A DNA stretch of 64,000 bases from Micrasema longulum (GCA_022494885.1 JAGVSM010003011.1:177047-241046); one strand, 5' to 3'. Shown: positions 48,241 through 59,789, numbered from the stretch's first letter. Numbers and translations are program-made. The notes: generated by a model not told the origin, from the letters alone.

Positions 48241-48999
48241 AGTCTAGCTAATGTATATTTTTATTTATCAATGAGGTTTTAGGCGGTAAAGCTCAAACCA
48301 TTAAACATATTACAAAATGTTGGATATGTCCAAATTTTTGTGTTATACATACCTATACATAGGTATCTAAAAACATATTTTACATAAATATTATATTTTA
48401 TAAAATAAGTTTTAACGATATTAAATATAAATGATAACTTTCCATTTTAGTTCGAACTAAGAGAACAAAATCTACATGTGAAATGCAAATAAATATTTTA
48501 CACGTTGTACATTATTTAAATTGAACTAAAAATTCAACAAACGTTTTAAAAAAATATTTTACGAAATTTGTAGAAAAAAAAGGATTTTAATGTGCTACAA
48601 TTAAACGCTAATGCAATTGAAAATCACTCTTTCTTCTGGGGAAATAAAAAAAAATCAATCATTCTTCTAAAATAAAAAGTATTGAAAAAATAAAATAATT
48701 TAAAAACCACTCCATCCTAATTTCTATGCAGTATTTATTTTTGTAAATGTTTTTAACAAAAAAACATGCAATTGTAAAATGATGAAAATTTATTGTAAAA
48801 AGAACACAAGGATCTTTCTTTTTATTTCTTTTTCCCATTAATATTTTTACTATAGATAACTTACATAGCGCTATTTTCGTAATAAACCATCTTAAGGGAG
48901 TTTTACAAAGTGATTCTACAAATAATTTTATAAATTAATTATTTTGATTTCAACTAAACATTTGTAATATGGGTTTATTTAAATGATTAAGAGAACATG

Positions 49000-49118
49000 T
49001 AGGTTTTAAGTTTTTTTCCGAAATATCACTAAACTATCACAGTTTCGCAATTCTGCTGGGAGAGCCTTCCCAGTCGTAGGGCCTGCGACCGCAAATACGC
49101 GTTCACCGAATAATCTGT
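49000..49118 (-). mobile_element. LINE C-terminal fragment
   Basis: The minus strand reads R-L-F-G-E-R-V-F-A-V-A-G-P-T-T-G-K-A-L-P followed by A-E-L-R-N-C-D-S-L. This is the 'G-x-R-x-F-x-V-A-x-P-x-x-W-N-x-L-P-x-x-(L/I)-R' box near the C-terminus of many LINE RTs. Here the W-N pair is changed to G-K. Confidence 0.75.
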
Positions 49119-49257
49119 TTAATGTAAAATTATACTAGGTATAAACTTATAAACGAAAATGTGAGAAAATAAATAACCGTATTGATTTAATAAAAAAAAA
49201 ACCTTCTGAGCAATACTGCGACTCCCGCATTTTTTTTATAACACTTGAATATGTAGT

Positions 49258-49645
49258 TTTTGTTGCAACAGAGATGGAAAACATTTTTGAGAAGAGAATA
49301 TATAAGTCCAGGCATTTACAGGGCTTATAATTTGTCGTTGGCTAATTTATGTGGCCACTTAACTCACAGTGTAAAATTCACCATTCTGCCTTTGTTTAAA
49401 AATTCACATTTCCCCAACTCATCCATTCGTTGATCTTTGTAAAGTCAAAGAGCTGAAACCTTTACTATGTGAGTGAGATTCATCCGGCTGAATAATTTTT
49501 TAATTTTTGTACTTCTTATACCTGTTTGTTTAATCAACAATGTTTTGCGTATGTCCAAATGCTTGCTTTAAACAAATTTTAATCTAAATAACTCCCAAGG
49601 GAAGAAATCCAGCCTGTCTACAAACATTTGAACATACTCAAAAGA
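49258..49645 (+). repeat. Family C repeat, second long copy
   Basis: It runs from GCAACAGAGATGGAAAACAT through GGCATTTACAGGGCTTATAA, GTGGCCACTTAACTCACAGT and ATTCATCCGGCTGAATAATT. It then has CAACAATGTTTTGCGTATGT and CAAACATTTGAACATACTCA. The last two are the two halves of the palindrome seen at 19.1 kb, here separated by about 75 bases containing AACTCCCAAGGGAAGAAATC. That interior is probably the ancestral arrangement. Confidence 0.75.
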
Positions 49646-50130
49646 TTAAAGTTTTTTGTGCACACTTTTTTATAAAAAAACATATTTGGATTATGAAATT
49701 ATAAGTAAATTAGGCATATTTTTCTGGTTGGCAATCTTAAACTTCGAGTTTCTTAATTTTATGCTAAATCCGCGTAGTCTTGCATTGTCGAGATTAGAGG
49801 CAACCATTTTAGGTAATGGTAGGGAAAATTCCAAGGGGTGGCAATTTTACTATCTAATGACATGTTTCATAAAGTGCACCCCATAGGATATTGCAAATGA
49901 TAGTCATAACTGACGAATATTTTAAATTGAACTTTTATCCTGCAGAAAGAACAGTTGTTTATAAGTTCAGTAACATTTCAAATGCGTTAATTTCTATCTG
50001 AGAATTAAGTTAAGTCTAGGGCCTTTCGATGGGACAAATATTTTTGTTTGTTTCTATGTAGATAAAAATTAGTTTAGGAATATGATTATATTCATGTTTT
50101 AGTAAATATAAATATACGTATTTATATATT

Positions 50131-50175
50131 ACTGGCAGACCTGACAGACGCTGTCCTGCCCGAACCTTGGCTGTT
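50131..50175 (-). mobile_element. Helitron-like 3' end
   Basis: The minus strand reads AAGGTTCGGGCAGGACAGCG TCTGTCAGGTCTGCCAGT, closely matching the plus-strand end at 22795-22834. Here the terminal CTAG is CCAG. Confidence 0.5.
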
Positions 50176-50529
50176 ATTAGCTGGTTGAAAAAAACATTTC
50201 TTCGTAAATAAGGACACACGTTATTTATTTTAAACTTTTTTGAGCTATTTGTTTATTCGTAATAAGGGAATGTTTTTCGTTTTATCTCCTCATGTGATTA
50301 GCTATGAGGTTTTGTTGGGCTCAAATCAAAATTGTGCAAAAATCACTACTCTAGTGCCATATTCAATAGAGAAAATACGGGAATACGTGTTAATGAAGAA
50401 AAGTCGGACCGTGATTTACCCTGAGCCCTCTGAAATTATGACACTCAACCTATGGCCAACGCGAATTTGGTCATTATTTAACCGCCAGCCGTGTTTTGAC
50501 GCGAGCTTGACATTTAATTCAAAACCAAA

Positions 50530-50660
50530 ATAAATGAAAAAAAAAATTCCTGATTGTGTCGTTAAAGGGTGCAAAAACTGTTCGAATAAAAACACATATT
50601 CCCTCCTAACTTTTATTCTGATGAATATGATGAAAATAGTATTATTTACAAACCTAAGTC
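50530..50660 (+). mobile_element. THAP-domain-like fragment
   Basis: The translation from 50536 gives K-K-I-P-D-C-V-V-K-G-C-K-N-C-S-N-K-N-T. This resembles the start of a THAP zinc finger (C-x2-4-C spacing with V-x-G-C-x-N), as found in P-element-type transposases and domesticated relatives. The frame breaks soon after and the rest of the finger (W, C-x2-H) is not found. Confidence 0.4.
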
Positions 50661-50859
50661 TAAAAAACTGTATGTAAATTGGTTAGGTAGTTATCAAGTC
50701 CTTAAAGAACGAGCTTTCATACATTTATTTTTAAAAATAAAGATAGAAGTGCAATATAAATAATATATAAAGTGTAAGGTAAAAAGAACTAAGTACGACA
50801 GGTGTACAAACTTCGAGATCCGTGCATTATATAAGGCTCAAATAAGCATTAATGACCAA

Positions 50860-51165
50860 ATTAAGAAAGAATTTCGGCCTTGGTATGGATATGTAGAGAG
50901 AACGAAGAACAAAGAACGGCCAAAAAGATTTACGATGTGAATGTTGATAGATGCAGAAATTAAGGAAGATCGAGAAAGACTTGACATGACCGAATCAAAC
51001 AAATACTTGAAGATGGACATGTCATAAGTCGGAAAAATTGGTGCACATACATGTTGTGAAGATGAATGAATGTAAAAAAGCAAAGTATCTATATAATGAC
51101 AGAGTTATATGGTGTTAAGCCCTCTTTGCTTACCTCTACAAGAAAACAGCGTGACGGTATGTTTG
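50860..51165 (+). mobile_element. RTE-like LINE fragment
   Basis: Broken frames encode (R)-F-R-P-W-Y-G-Y-V-E-R-T-K, A-K-K-I-Y-D-V-N-V-D-R-C-R-N, then a degenerate G-R-(S)-R-K-T tail. The end AAGAAAACAGCGTGACGGTA TGTTTG is the RTE 3' terminus. Confidence 0.75.
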
Positions 51166-51289
51166 TTTGAAAATATAAGTTTATGTTTTGTAATATCAAA
51201 AATTAAATGCACGCAACGATCCATGGAAAGACATATGCTCGGTGTGAAAAGGCTCAGATGCAAAAAGTGATTTTATTATACTACAACAT

Positions 51290-51445
51290 TTAGTTGTTTG
51301 TGGACTGGAACCTGAAAGATACGAGTAAGACTAATACATACCTTCTGCTACCCACACGTGAAAGATAATAAATACATTTGGTTTATCATTGCAATGCCCT
51401 ATGCACGATCGGTTGCGAATAAGGACGTGATGATGATTTATTGTC
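51290..51445 (+). mobile_element. SINE-A fragment (3' half)
   Basis: GTGGACTGGAACCTGAAAGA, GCAATGCCCTATGCACGATC and a GTGATGATGATTT tail match the SINE-A body and tail. The tRNA-like head is absent. Confidence 0.65.
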
Positions 51446-51799
51446 CACAGACCTCACTTTGTTTTTATCGATAGAGCCATATTTTTTATTCGACAGTAAA
51501 ACATACAGACATTGCTTAAAAGCCGTGTACCTTTAAAACACAGAAATGCAATAAAAAACCTCCCCTTTCATATAAATTCAACCCTAAACAATTGCAGTTT
51601 ACATAACTGCACCTTGCATATGGTGCATTCAATAAAAATGTCAAAAAGAAAAAACAGTTTATGGTACATAAATAAATGGATAAACATATTTTATGTTTTT
51701 TTTCAAAATTATTTATGTATCACTGGAAAATTTTCTTAACGCAGGTGGAAATTCAACGTATCTTGTAAAAATTCTTATTTTTTTTGTGTTTAAATTCCA

Positions 51800-51905
51800 A
51801 ATTGGATATTGTTTGCGTTGGGTGTATAAAGCACTCCATTGGTGCTCCAAATGCTTAGTACCTTGATCATTTGTCACATACACGAAGGTTCTAAACATAA
51901 TAATT
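51800..51905 (-). mobile_element. SINE-A fragment
   Basis: On the minus strand GTGTATGTGACAAATGATCA, GGAGCACCAATGGAGTGCTT and TATACACCCAACGCAAACA correspond to the SINE-A 3' half, diverged. Confidence 0.55.
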
Positions 51906-52094
51906 CCCAATAAAAATATGCATGCCTAGGAAAACAAGACTGGCAGTGCACAATGGAGTTGAAGTGCCTTTACTGAATACAAGGGAAACATAGAACTGGC
52001 AGGAGAATTGTGAAACCGTACAGCAGTTAAGCAGGAATAAGCAAGCAGCCTGTTGGCCACATGTCCGGTTATGATACCTTTTTTTAACACTTTA

Positions 52095-52192
52095 TATATA
52101 TATACAGTTTATATACATATAAGGACGGGAATATTGTCTTAAGGCAATTTTTTCCTACCTACCCAAACCGTTTAGTTTGAAAAAAATTCCAT
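52095..52192 (+). repeat. Repeat G, copy 2
   Basis: ACAGTTTATATACATATAAG, GACGGGAATATTGTC and CCTACCTACCCAAACCGTTT match 17690-17785. Confidence 0.6.
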
Positions 52193-52399
52193 GGACAAAT
52201 TGAATCTTAGAATTTTGGACAAAAATTAAAATTACCTAGAGTCTACAATAGCTATACTTTGGATATCTTTCTTTATTTTGCTAACCATAATGTTAGAACA
52301 GTGCTTTATTTATTTATTGTTTAATTTATTGGATTAACACTTGACAAATTTTCTACTCATTCTTATGTTTATTTATTGAGAAATTTAAGTTGATAGAAT

Positions 52400-52795
52400 T
52401 TCACTCGTCCATGCGCTTTGTAGCTGTAGGATGATTCATCTTGCTTCAATATGTAAATGTTATCAACCATGAATTTTGAAAATGGGGTCCAGAATTTTAA
52501 CAGTCTATGCGCTCAGTAGCTGCAAGACTTGTTATAATCTAACTTCTATTTTCAAAAATATATATATTTTTTTTTATGATTTTATTTTTACATCATTCAA
52601 ACACTTGACTTCGTTGTCAAATTAAAACAAAATTTTAATGGGGGCTAGATTATTTACCGTCCATGCGCTCTGTAGCTGCAAAACGTGCTGTAACCTAGCT
52701 CCTATATAATATATTTGAAATATATCATAATTGGAAACGAGGAACTAGAATCCCAATCGTCCATGCGCTCTGTAGCTGCAAGACGTGCTGAGATA
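52400..52795 (+). repeat. Four-copy tandem repeat with a conserved core of about 35 bases
   Basis: The core CGTCCATGCGCTCTGTAGCT followed by GCAAGACGTGCTG appears at 52406, 52501, 52658 and 52758. Copies 3 and 4 are nearly identical, copy 2 has CAGTCTATGCGCTCAGTAGC, and copy 1 ends TGTAGGATGATTC. Spacing is about 95, 157 and 100 bases. Partial conservation continues on both sides (GGGGxCxAGAxT before, TAACCTAGCTCCTAT after). No family is recognised. Confidence 0.8.
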
Positions 52796-53040
52796 TTTAT
52801 TTATTGTTAAGCGCCCTTGAGGTGATTATTGCAAAAATGGGGATACATTAATTGTCTAACTTTGTATATATATAAAGCAGAGTAAACGTGGTTTCAAAAC
52901 TATCTTATAGACGATTGTGTGGGAAATCGACGTGTAACTGAGTAACCGGTTAAATTATCCAGTCAGAAGAATCTTACTCGCATCAATAAAGAGTTCAGCT
53001 CCCAACTTCACAAAAATTAATCAAAGGTTAACCCTTAAAA

Positions 53041-53199
53041 ATATGGCAATTCAAACATGGATAGATTGGAAACTAGTAACAGGTAAAATTCCTGAGACTT
53101 TTATATTCGTTTCTCTTAAAAATTATATACCTCTGTTCTCAAGAGGGGTAAATCTAGCTCTTGTTTACGAAAATTTGGACAAACTTAAAAAAAGCTGAA
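53041..53199 (+). other. Unassigned open frame
   Basis: Starting at ATGGCAATTCAAACATGGAT, about 52 codons give M-A-I-Q-T-W-I-D-W-K-L-V-T-G-K and end N-L-D-K-L-K-K-S-stop. Codon use does not look random but no domain is recognised. It could be a piece of a mobile-element protein. Confidence 0.2.
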
Positions 53200-53469
53200 A
53201 TTTATAGATCAACATTTTATAATATCTTGAATATGTCCAAATGTTTGCAGAAAAATACAACTCGATGTTCATTGCAAAACAGATAAAGGACGTTTTTGAT
53301 AAGGAAACATGGCAGGCAATTTCTGGCCTTTATTTCCGGATAAACCCTTCCCAATAACATTTTTTACGTCTCTTGTAATACGTATTATCAAATTAATGAA
53401 AATTAGTTTTTGTATGAAAATGTAACAAAATACCCTCAAAAAATTAACTTTTATTGACTAATAATTTAC

Positions 53470-53985
53470 TCTCTTTTCCATGTACCTACAGTTTGCACCA
53501 ACTATGCACAGAACTCTCTTCTGATTTTTTTGGAGCGTATTTATATTGAATCTTTCAATAACATTGACATATTTAACTGCAGTAAACTCACTTTTAAAAC
53601 AAGAATTAAAAAAACCATTATATGAACAAAATTATGTTTCTTTATAAAAAAAATATATATATATTTTTACATTATTAATTTAAATTGTTTCTGTCACTCA
53701 TATCAAACACACACTTACCCTGTCCATAAACCCACCCTCACACCCATATACACTCACACACATATTCACATACCTACCAAAACCACACTCCAGTCACTTA
53801 CCCACGCATCCTCACACAAAAACTAACTGAACTGGATTTTTATAATTGCATTTATGTGGAAAACTGATTTGGCTTTATTTTATGTTTTTTTTTTTTTTTT
53901 TTTTTTAAGTATATTCTTTTGTATTGCTGTTGCTTTTCTGAATAAACAAAAAATTTAATTTAAATTAAAAAAAAAAATTGTACCT
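53470..53985 (+). mobile_element. LINE 3' end with C/A-rich 3' UTR and poly(A)
   Basis: A degraded RT C-terminus (S-F-N-N-I-D-I-F-N-C-S-K-L-T-F-K-T-R-I-K-K) is followed by repeat H (53695-53825, CACACAC and CCCTCACAC units), a T-run of 22, an AATAAA signal near 53940 and an A-rich end. The related tract at 25.9 kb is probably another copy's 3' UTR. Confidence 0.65.
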
Positions 53986-54039
53986 AAATACGGAAGCTTG
54001 TGTAGCTTCAAAACGGTCGGTACTAAAAATATGAATAAT

Positions 54040-54282
54040 TTTTGTTTATCAAAAGCGTTTGCCTACCATATAAAAGGTCTCGGGTTTAATTACCGACATG
54101 GTTGACATGAAATATTTATTTTTTACAGAATAATATTTCATAGACCAGGGACTGGCATCTGAGGCGTAAGACTGATCATGTTACCATCACTGAAAAAAAT
54201 ATACGCTGCGATCGGTGTACCAATGCAATGGACTTTGCACCATTTGGCGGAGAAAGGAATGATGCTGATGATGAATTAAATA
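54040..54282 (+). mobile_element. SINE-A copy
   Basis: TCAAAAGCGTTTGCCTACCA, B box GGTCTCGGGTTTAATTACC, GACCAGGGACTGGCATCTGA, GCGATCGGTGTACCAATGCA and a GATGCTGATGATG tail are in family order. The A-box side is eroded. Confidence 0.85.
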
Positions 54283-54549
54283 AATATCAAGTGGTTGAAA
54301 ACAGCGTAAATATTTTAATTCAATAAACCTTTTTTTTATTTCTTTTTTTACGCAGTCACCGACTGTTTGTTTTGTTTGCAAAAAATAGAGAAAAAATTAT
54401 ATTTTTGAAAATGATTGTATGAAAACATTATTTGCCTACAAAACTAAAATACATTTGGAAAATATAGAATAATATTATCGAACGAAAAAAGGTTTGAAAA
54501 TAATACAGAAGTTCCAATTAAAATTCGAAATTGAAATTTTAAAATAGAA

Positions 54550-54740
54550 CAGATAAATAGAACGCGTCCGTGCACCGTTGGAAATATAATTTAATTGATG
54601 CAAAAACAAACCTTACCGTTATAGTTATTACGGTACATATTTGCATGTGCATTCGATATTTTCTCGCCCGCCAAATTCAGTGGACATTATTCAAAATTCC
54701 CACATTAATTTGATAATGGCGGACAGCTCTGTGCCTTTGT
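54550..54740. promoter_or_regulatory. Candidate regulatory block with an octamer-like site
   Basis: The stretch has no repeat match in the window and a raised C/G content. It contains CATATTTGCATGTGCATTCG, with a perfect ATTTGCAT POU-octamer core, and GATAATGGCGGACAG. It lies in the largest upstream intron seen. Function is inferred. Confidence 0.3.
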
Positions 54741-55299
54741 GAAATGTTTGCTAAATTATTTCATTCGAAACTGTTCACTCGTTAAATTTGATTCAAGCTT
54801 TTTTTATTGGAAGTCAATGAAACTGAAAAACGGTATCTTTTATCAAAAATTCATGATAATTTCTAATCAACTCCAAGAAAAGAGATTTTTTTTAATAAAT
54901 ACTTATTGTTATTATTACGTCATTTTAAAAATTATTTATTTATCAACATCTAGATACATTATACAATTGTAACATTTCAATTTCAAATAACTCACCCCCC
55001 TCCATGCCTCTTTATGTGACTTCTGGTGGAGATTTATAATTAATACTAACTTATAAAAAGGTAACCTTCATTGAAAAATAATTAATTTTATTATTTATTA
55101 ACTTTATTACTAATTAAAAACTAACAGATGAAAAGGTCGGTAAAAAACATACAAATTTATTTTTAATTAAAATTTTTAAATATTATATTTTTACTATAAT
55201 TTTCTCATTTTTAGCGAAAAAAAATTGTGTTCTAATATAAGCAATATTTTTTTTACTTTTTAATATCTATTGTATTCTTCCAGTAGCCTTTATTTCAAT

Positions 55300-55375
55300 T
55301 TAAAATGAAATGTATACCCAAACACAGGCCATGCCTTTGTGGGTTTTTTTTTGTGTCAATATTTTTATATGTTAA
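55300..55375 (+). repeat. Repeat I, copy 2
   Basis: TATACCCAAACACAGGCCAT followed by GCCTTTGTGGG matches 17505-17540. Confidence 0.55.
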
Positions 55376-55629
55376 AAATACACAAACAAGTTACAGAAAG
55401 TGGCTTAGTGGGAGAATTTTAGTAAAAGTATAAAAAATTAAATTTTAAATCTGTAAAAATGTATAATTAAATTAATTAAATAAATAAAAAAATAAAAATG
55501 TTAATAGTTTTTTTTTTGTATTTGTAACTTATGCAAAAAAAAAAAGTATGCACACATAAAATAAACAGGTTGGTAGATTTTTACGTTCACTGTTATCAAT
55601 ATGTACATTTTGTAGGTGATCCCATGTAA

Positions 55630-55682
55630 GTTAGATTCGTTCCAACGTTTCGACTACTATTGCAGGAGCCATCTTCAGGGTA
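55630..55682 (-). mobile_element. Penelope-like fragment with a hammerhead-like core (copy 3)
   Basis: On the minus strand CCTGAAGATGGCTCCTGCAA TAGTAGTCGAAACGTTGG has CTGAAGATG (55678-55670), a possible stem II and GAAAC (55651-55647). This box pattern recurs in Penelope-type sequences of many animals. Confidence 0.5.
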
Positions 55683-55704
55683 AACTGTGGGTGTGTTTTG
55701 AAAC

Positions 55705-55935
55705 AAAAAAATGATCAGAATACGCAGCGATTGGAGCATCAATGCAGTGTCCTAGGCATTATTAGATTCAATGTACACAGCGATGTTTCATTATCCTTAG
55801 ACTGGTACCTAAAACGTAAGACTGATCGCTTTATCTTCCATGAAACAAAAATGATCCAGATAAACCACAATCAGAGAACCAATACCGTGCCCTATGCACC
55901 ATAAGGTGCTACAGGGTTGTGATGATGATGAAAAT
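55705..55935 (+). mobile_element. SINE-A, two partial copies in tandem
   Basis: A first 3' piece (GATCAGAATACGCAGCGATT, GCAGTGTCCTAGGCATTATT) is followed directly by a longer piece. The longer piece (TTAGACTGGTACCTAAAACG, TACCGTGCCCTATGCACCAT) ends in TGATGATGATG. Confidence 0.8.
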
Positions 55936-56884
55936 TTCCTAGTACTAAAGATCTTGTCTTGACGTAGTAATTATTATTATTACATTTTTTGTCCTAGATT
56001 TTTTTTCAATTGTACTTGCATATATTTTAAAAAAAAATATTTACCGTTGTTAAATGGACTAAATAAGTCTTTAAATAAATAAATAAAATTACGTTTGGTA
56101 GTTTTCCTGGCAAGAATTTCCCCAAACTTCCTATAAGCCGAATCAATATATTTTAATTAAGCATTCATCCAGATTTTATCTAGATCAATTATCTCCCCCA
56201 GGAAGCCGTAAAAAATCACCCCAAAAAGCATTAGAACGCATTCAAACCCTCTTTGGAAATATTCCTATTTCGAGATTTCAGATTAAAAGTTCCTTAAACC
56301 ATCGGAAACTTAAAAACTTCTCAACTAAGATTTATTAAAAAGGAGTTGGAATAATTAATTCAATCTAAGACTTATTGTTTTATTAAAAGAAAATTTAATC
56401 GTTTATTTAAAGATTTGAATTACATCAGATTGCTAAAAAATAAACCCAAATGACATCAGATTGTTATGAACGGGTTGCGATATGATCCGTTGTAAGATTA
56501 TCGCGATCTGAGATAAGTTTATTACAGTTATTAAGAATTATATAGAACACGATTATTGAACGGGACGCGATTAAGATTACCTATATGAGATTTATTTATC
56601 TCCGAGTTAACAAGGTAAGACTAATTTATAATAGAGAGCTTAAGAGATCAAATCGCACGTATTCGCTAGAAGCTGTCGGAATGGAAAAGTGAAAGATCTG
56701 TATGGTGCTTTCTGTTTTATAATATTTGATAGCGACTTCTATTGGTGGCCCCTGCATTCCGTGTGATGTTCAGTTTCAAACGAAGATTTAAGTGTATTGT
56801 TTATTAATTAAAAAAAAAAAAAAAATAAGCAACAAAATGTATAAACGTTTTAATTTATATTTTAACGCCCAGTGTGAAACTCTA

Positions 56885-57118
56885 ATATCATCATCATCAT
56901 TCCCTTTTTATACCTAATGGTGCATAGGGCGCTGTATTGGAACACCAATCGCAGCGTATCGTGATCATTTTTGTTACATGAAGGTAAGATTATCAGTCTT
57001 ACGCTCCAGGTGCCAGTCCAGAGTCTATGAAATATTCTAGTGAGAAAATACTTTTTTAAATAAATATTTCTTTTTGACCATGTCGGAAATCGAACCCCAG
57101 ATCTCTCACACTGTAGTA
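56885..57118 (-). mobile_element. SINE-A copy
   Basis: The minus strand carries GAGAGATCTGGGGTTCGATT TCC (B box), TCACTAGAATATTTCATAGA CTCTGGACTGGCACC, CTTACCTTCATGTAACAAAA and a long ATGATGATGATGAT tail. The A box is lost. Confidence 0.88.
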
Positions 57119-57879
57119 ATTAACGTAAATATTATTTTTTAAGGGAGACAGAAGGTTAGCGAGCGCGCGTGAGTTAGGTATTTTATACGATGCACAAAAA
57201 CACGTTTTTTATAGGTAGATGTATCAACAATATAAGGAACGCGATGTCTATTCGGCTCCAATGTTTATCTTAGACTCATGTACAGTTATGAATTTTTAAA
57301 GACGGTCCACTCCATACAAATATCATAAAAAGTGAGGACGGAGAAATCTATGAAAATTAAGAATGTTTTTAAGAAAACGACCGAATATAAGTTCTTTTTT
57401 TTTATTGGCTTTATACTGTTCTATATATTATTGACTTTTAAAAAAAGGAATAATTTGAAGCTAACGTGCTTGAAAGACTAAAAATTGTGCCTACAGCTAA
57501 GACTTTTTTAAGCAGTTTTGCTCATATATAGGTATAATTATGTGTTTTTATGTATTTTATAAATGAATATTAGTTTATTTACGGGAAATTTGACTTTTAT
57601 TTCTTAGTGTACACAAAACTGAAATATTATAATACTTTATGGCAGTAGTTATGCCCACAGTACCTAATTTGTCTATTTCGCACTCAACTTAAGCAAAAAA
57701 ATGTTTAAAAAGTTATGAATTGATTCTAGTTTTCCCAGAAAAAAAAGGGATGTAAATAACTTATAAAAATAAATGAGGCAGTAAATTCATATTTAGTATT
57801 TATTATATACAAAGAAATTCGAAAAACAAATGTTCAATCAAAATAAGGGGTTCGAACTGCCAGTAGGGTCGTAGTGAGT

Positions 57880-58135
57880 CACATCTCGTTGGAGGGTGTG
57901 ATTTTATAAAATGCTGCGAACGCCCAGTTGCATTCCACCGGCAGCGCTACTGACCAACTCCTCCAACTCCTTAGCATCTAAGTCGCAAACCCTGGGCAAT
58001 GGGATCGCACTCATAATGGTCGCAGTGTGATCACAGCAGATACCGAGAGAATGGCAGGCCTGTTTCTGGCACCTCCAAACCAGAACCAACCAGTTAAGGG
58101 AAAGTAACCCTCACAGAATTCGCCAGAGAAGGCAA
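57880..58135 (-). other. GC-rich open stretch, unidentified
   Basis: In AT-rich surroundings this 250-base block is far richer in G and C. The minus frame 57904-58089 reads V-W-R-C-Q-K-Q-A-C-H-S-L-G-I-C-C-D-H-T-A, then P-L-P-R-V-C-D-L-D-A-K-E-L-E-E-L-V-S-S-A, and ends G-V-R-S-I-L-stop. It has many cysteines and a plausible AG acceptor upstream. It could be a terminal exon of an unrelated gene, a recent insertion, or a processed copy. I do not recognise the protein. Confidence 0.3.
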
Positions 58136-58244
58136 CGAGAAACAACTTTTGTTATATTTTTCCCAGGAATCACTAAATAAAAAGAAGGAATAAAATAAAA
58201 AAATCGAAATTTATTGCAATAGAGTGAAATTAAAAAAAAAAAGA

Positions 58245-58345
58245 GAATATGGCAATGCAGGGTTTATAACCTATCATTGGCTAGTGTTTAAGTAGTTACT
58301 TTACACAATAACAAAAATCGTCAATGAATTGAATCATTACTGTAA
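58245..58345 (+). repeat. Family C fragment
   Basis: GAATATGGCAATGCAGGGTT, TATAACCTATCATTGGCTAG and AAGTAGTTACTTTACACAAT preserve the family order. Confidence 0.55.
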
Positions 58346-59789
58346 GTTTGTATTGACAGAGATTTTTTATTAAGGAAAATATGGATAAAAAATCTAAAGA
58401 ATTAAATAAAACTTTAAAATGTTGTTTTCCTTTTTAGTATTTCGATTAAATTCTCTTTCATCATTAAAACCGTTTGAGGTGCATTGAACGTGAGGCTGTT
58501 TGGCTGGTTTAATAAGACAGTTCTTCGGCTAGGGGTGGGTAGGTAGTAGGTGGATCAAGGTGGCGGGGAAGGTAGACAGAGGGGATGAAGATTGGTGAGG
58601 GAGGAATAGATCTAAGGTAGGGACGCCAGGTAGGAGTAGGGCGTAAGGAATGTTACCCTAAGTTTTCGCGCACGTTTCAACCATAAAAATATTATTGAGT
58701 GCAGCCAAGTGTAAAACTTTGACTGATTTCTGTTAGATGCCTTAAACGAAATAAATTAATATCATATTTATACATTCGATTAAAAAAAATGTAATTTAAA
58801 TACGAATCAAGTTGTTGGGTAGTTTCGCTATTATTGCGGCTCTCAGTTCATGGGTCCGATGTTTGCTTCCTGTTCAACCCTAACTTGGTTCCCATTTTCT
58901 AGCTCAGTGAATTGGTTTTATGTTTTATTCTCACTTAATGTTTCTGCATCTCCAATAAAGCTGGATATTATAAAATAAATCATACAGTGATGATAATGGT
59001 TATAAAATTAATAAAAAATATTAATATCACTTGGTTAAAAAAATCAAACAATCAAATAATCAAAATGTATTTTTTTCAAAGATTTGTCACGAACTAATTA
59101 GCCTAATCTAATAAATATGAAAGAAAGTCTTAAAAAAGTCATTCTATTAAACGTTTTAAATCTTTTATTTGCAATTTTAAACTACGCAATAATTGAACAA
59201 GATCATTATACTTACAACTTAGAAAACATACTAAAAAAATCTTCTGCAGTAATCATCCCCTAACAGAGTTGAACAAATAATTATTTTAGCTTTCCCCCGA
59301 GACGATTCAAAGACATGCAAATTTGAAATATGCGCAAGTCACTTGGCCAAATATTGGATGTAAATATTATATCTACTGCTTAAATAAAACGTTTCATTTA
59401 GGGGATGAACCGACGATGCATTATCAGAGAAGAAATTCTGCAAGTAGTCTATTTAGAATCAGATCCCACAATAGCAATTGATTATTTTTGGTGTAGAGTG
59501 GTGCTTGTGTTGTTCAAATTTGGGGTGGAAAATGATTGAACTTTAAATATAATAAAAGGTATTCATATTGATAAATATATGAATAATTGATAATGCATTT
59601 TTGTTCGTAATTTGCACTATATATACACTAAAACATGTATCTACCTAGGCATTGGCATTTTTCGGTTTGTCAGAACAAATATTTATGAAAATTTAACGAA
59701 TTAAAAATATTTATTTTATTATTTAATATTTAAAATTAGTAAATTTATCATAAAAATTTAAACGTACATTGTCTGCCTATTTACAAAAG

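Noticed and set aside
52400..52795. CRISPR-like array
   Set aside because: Repeat spacing is irregular, spacers are of unequal length, and the sequence is clearly eukaryotic intron.
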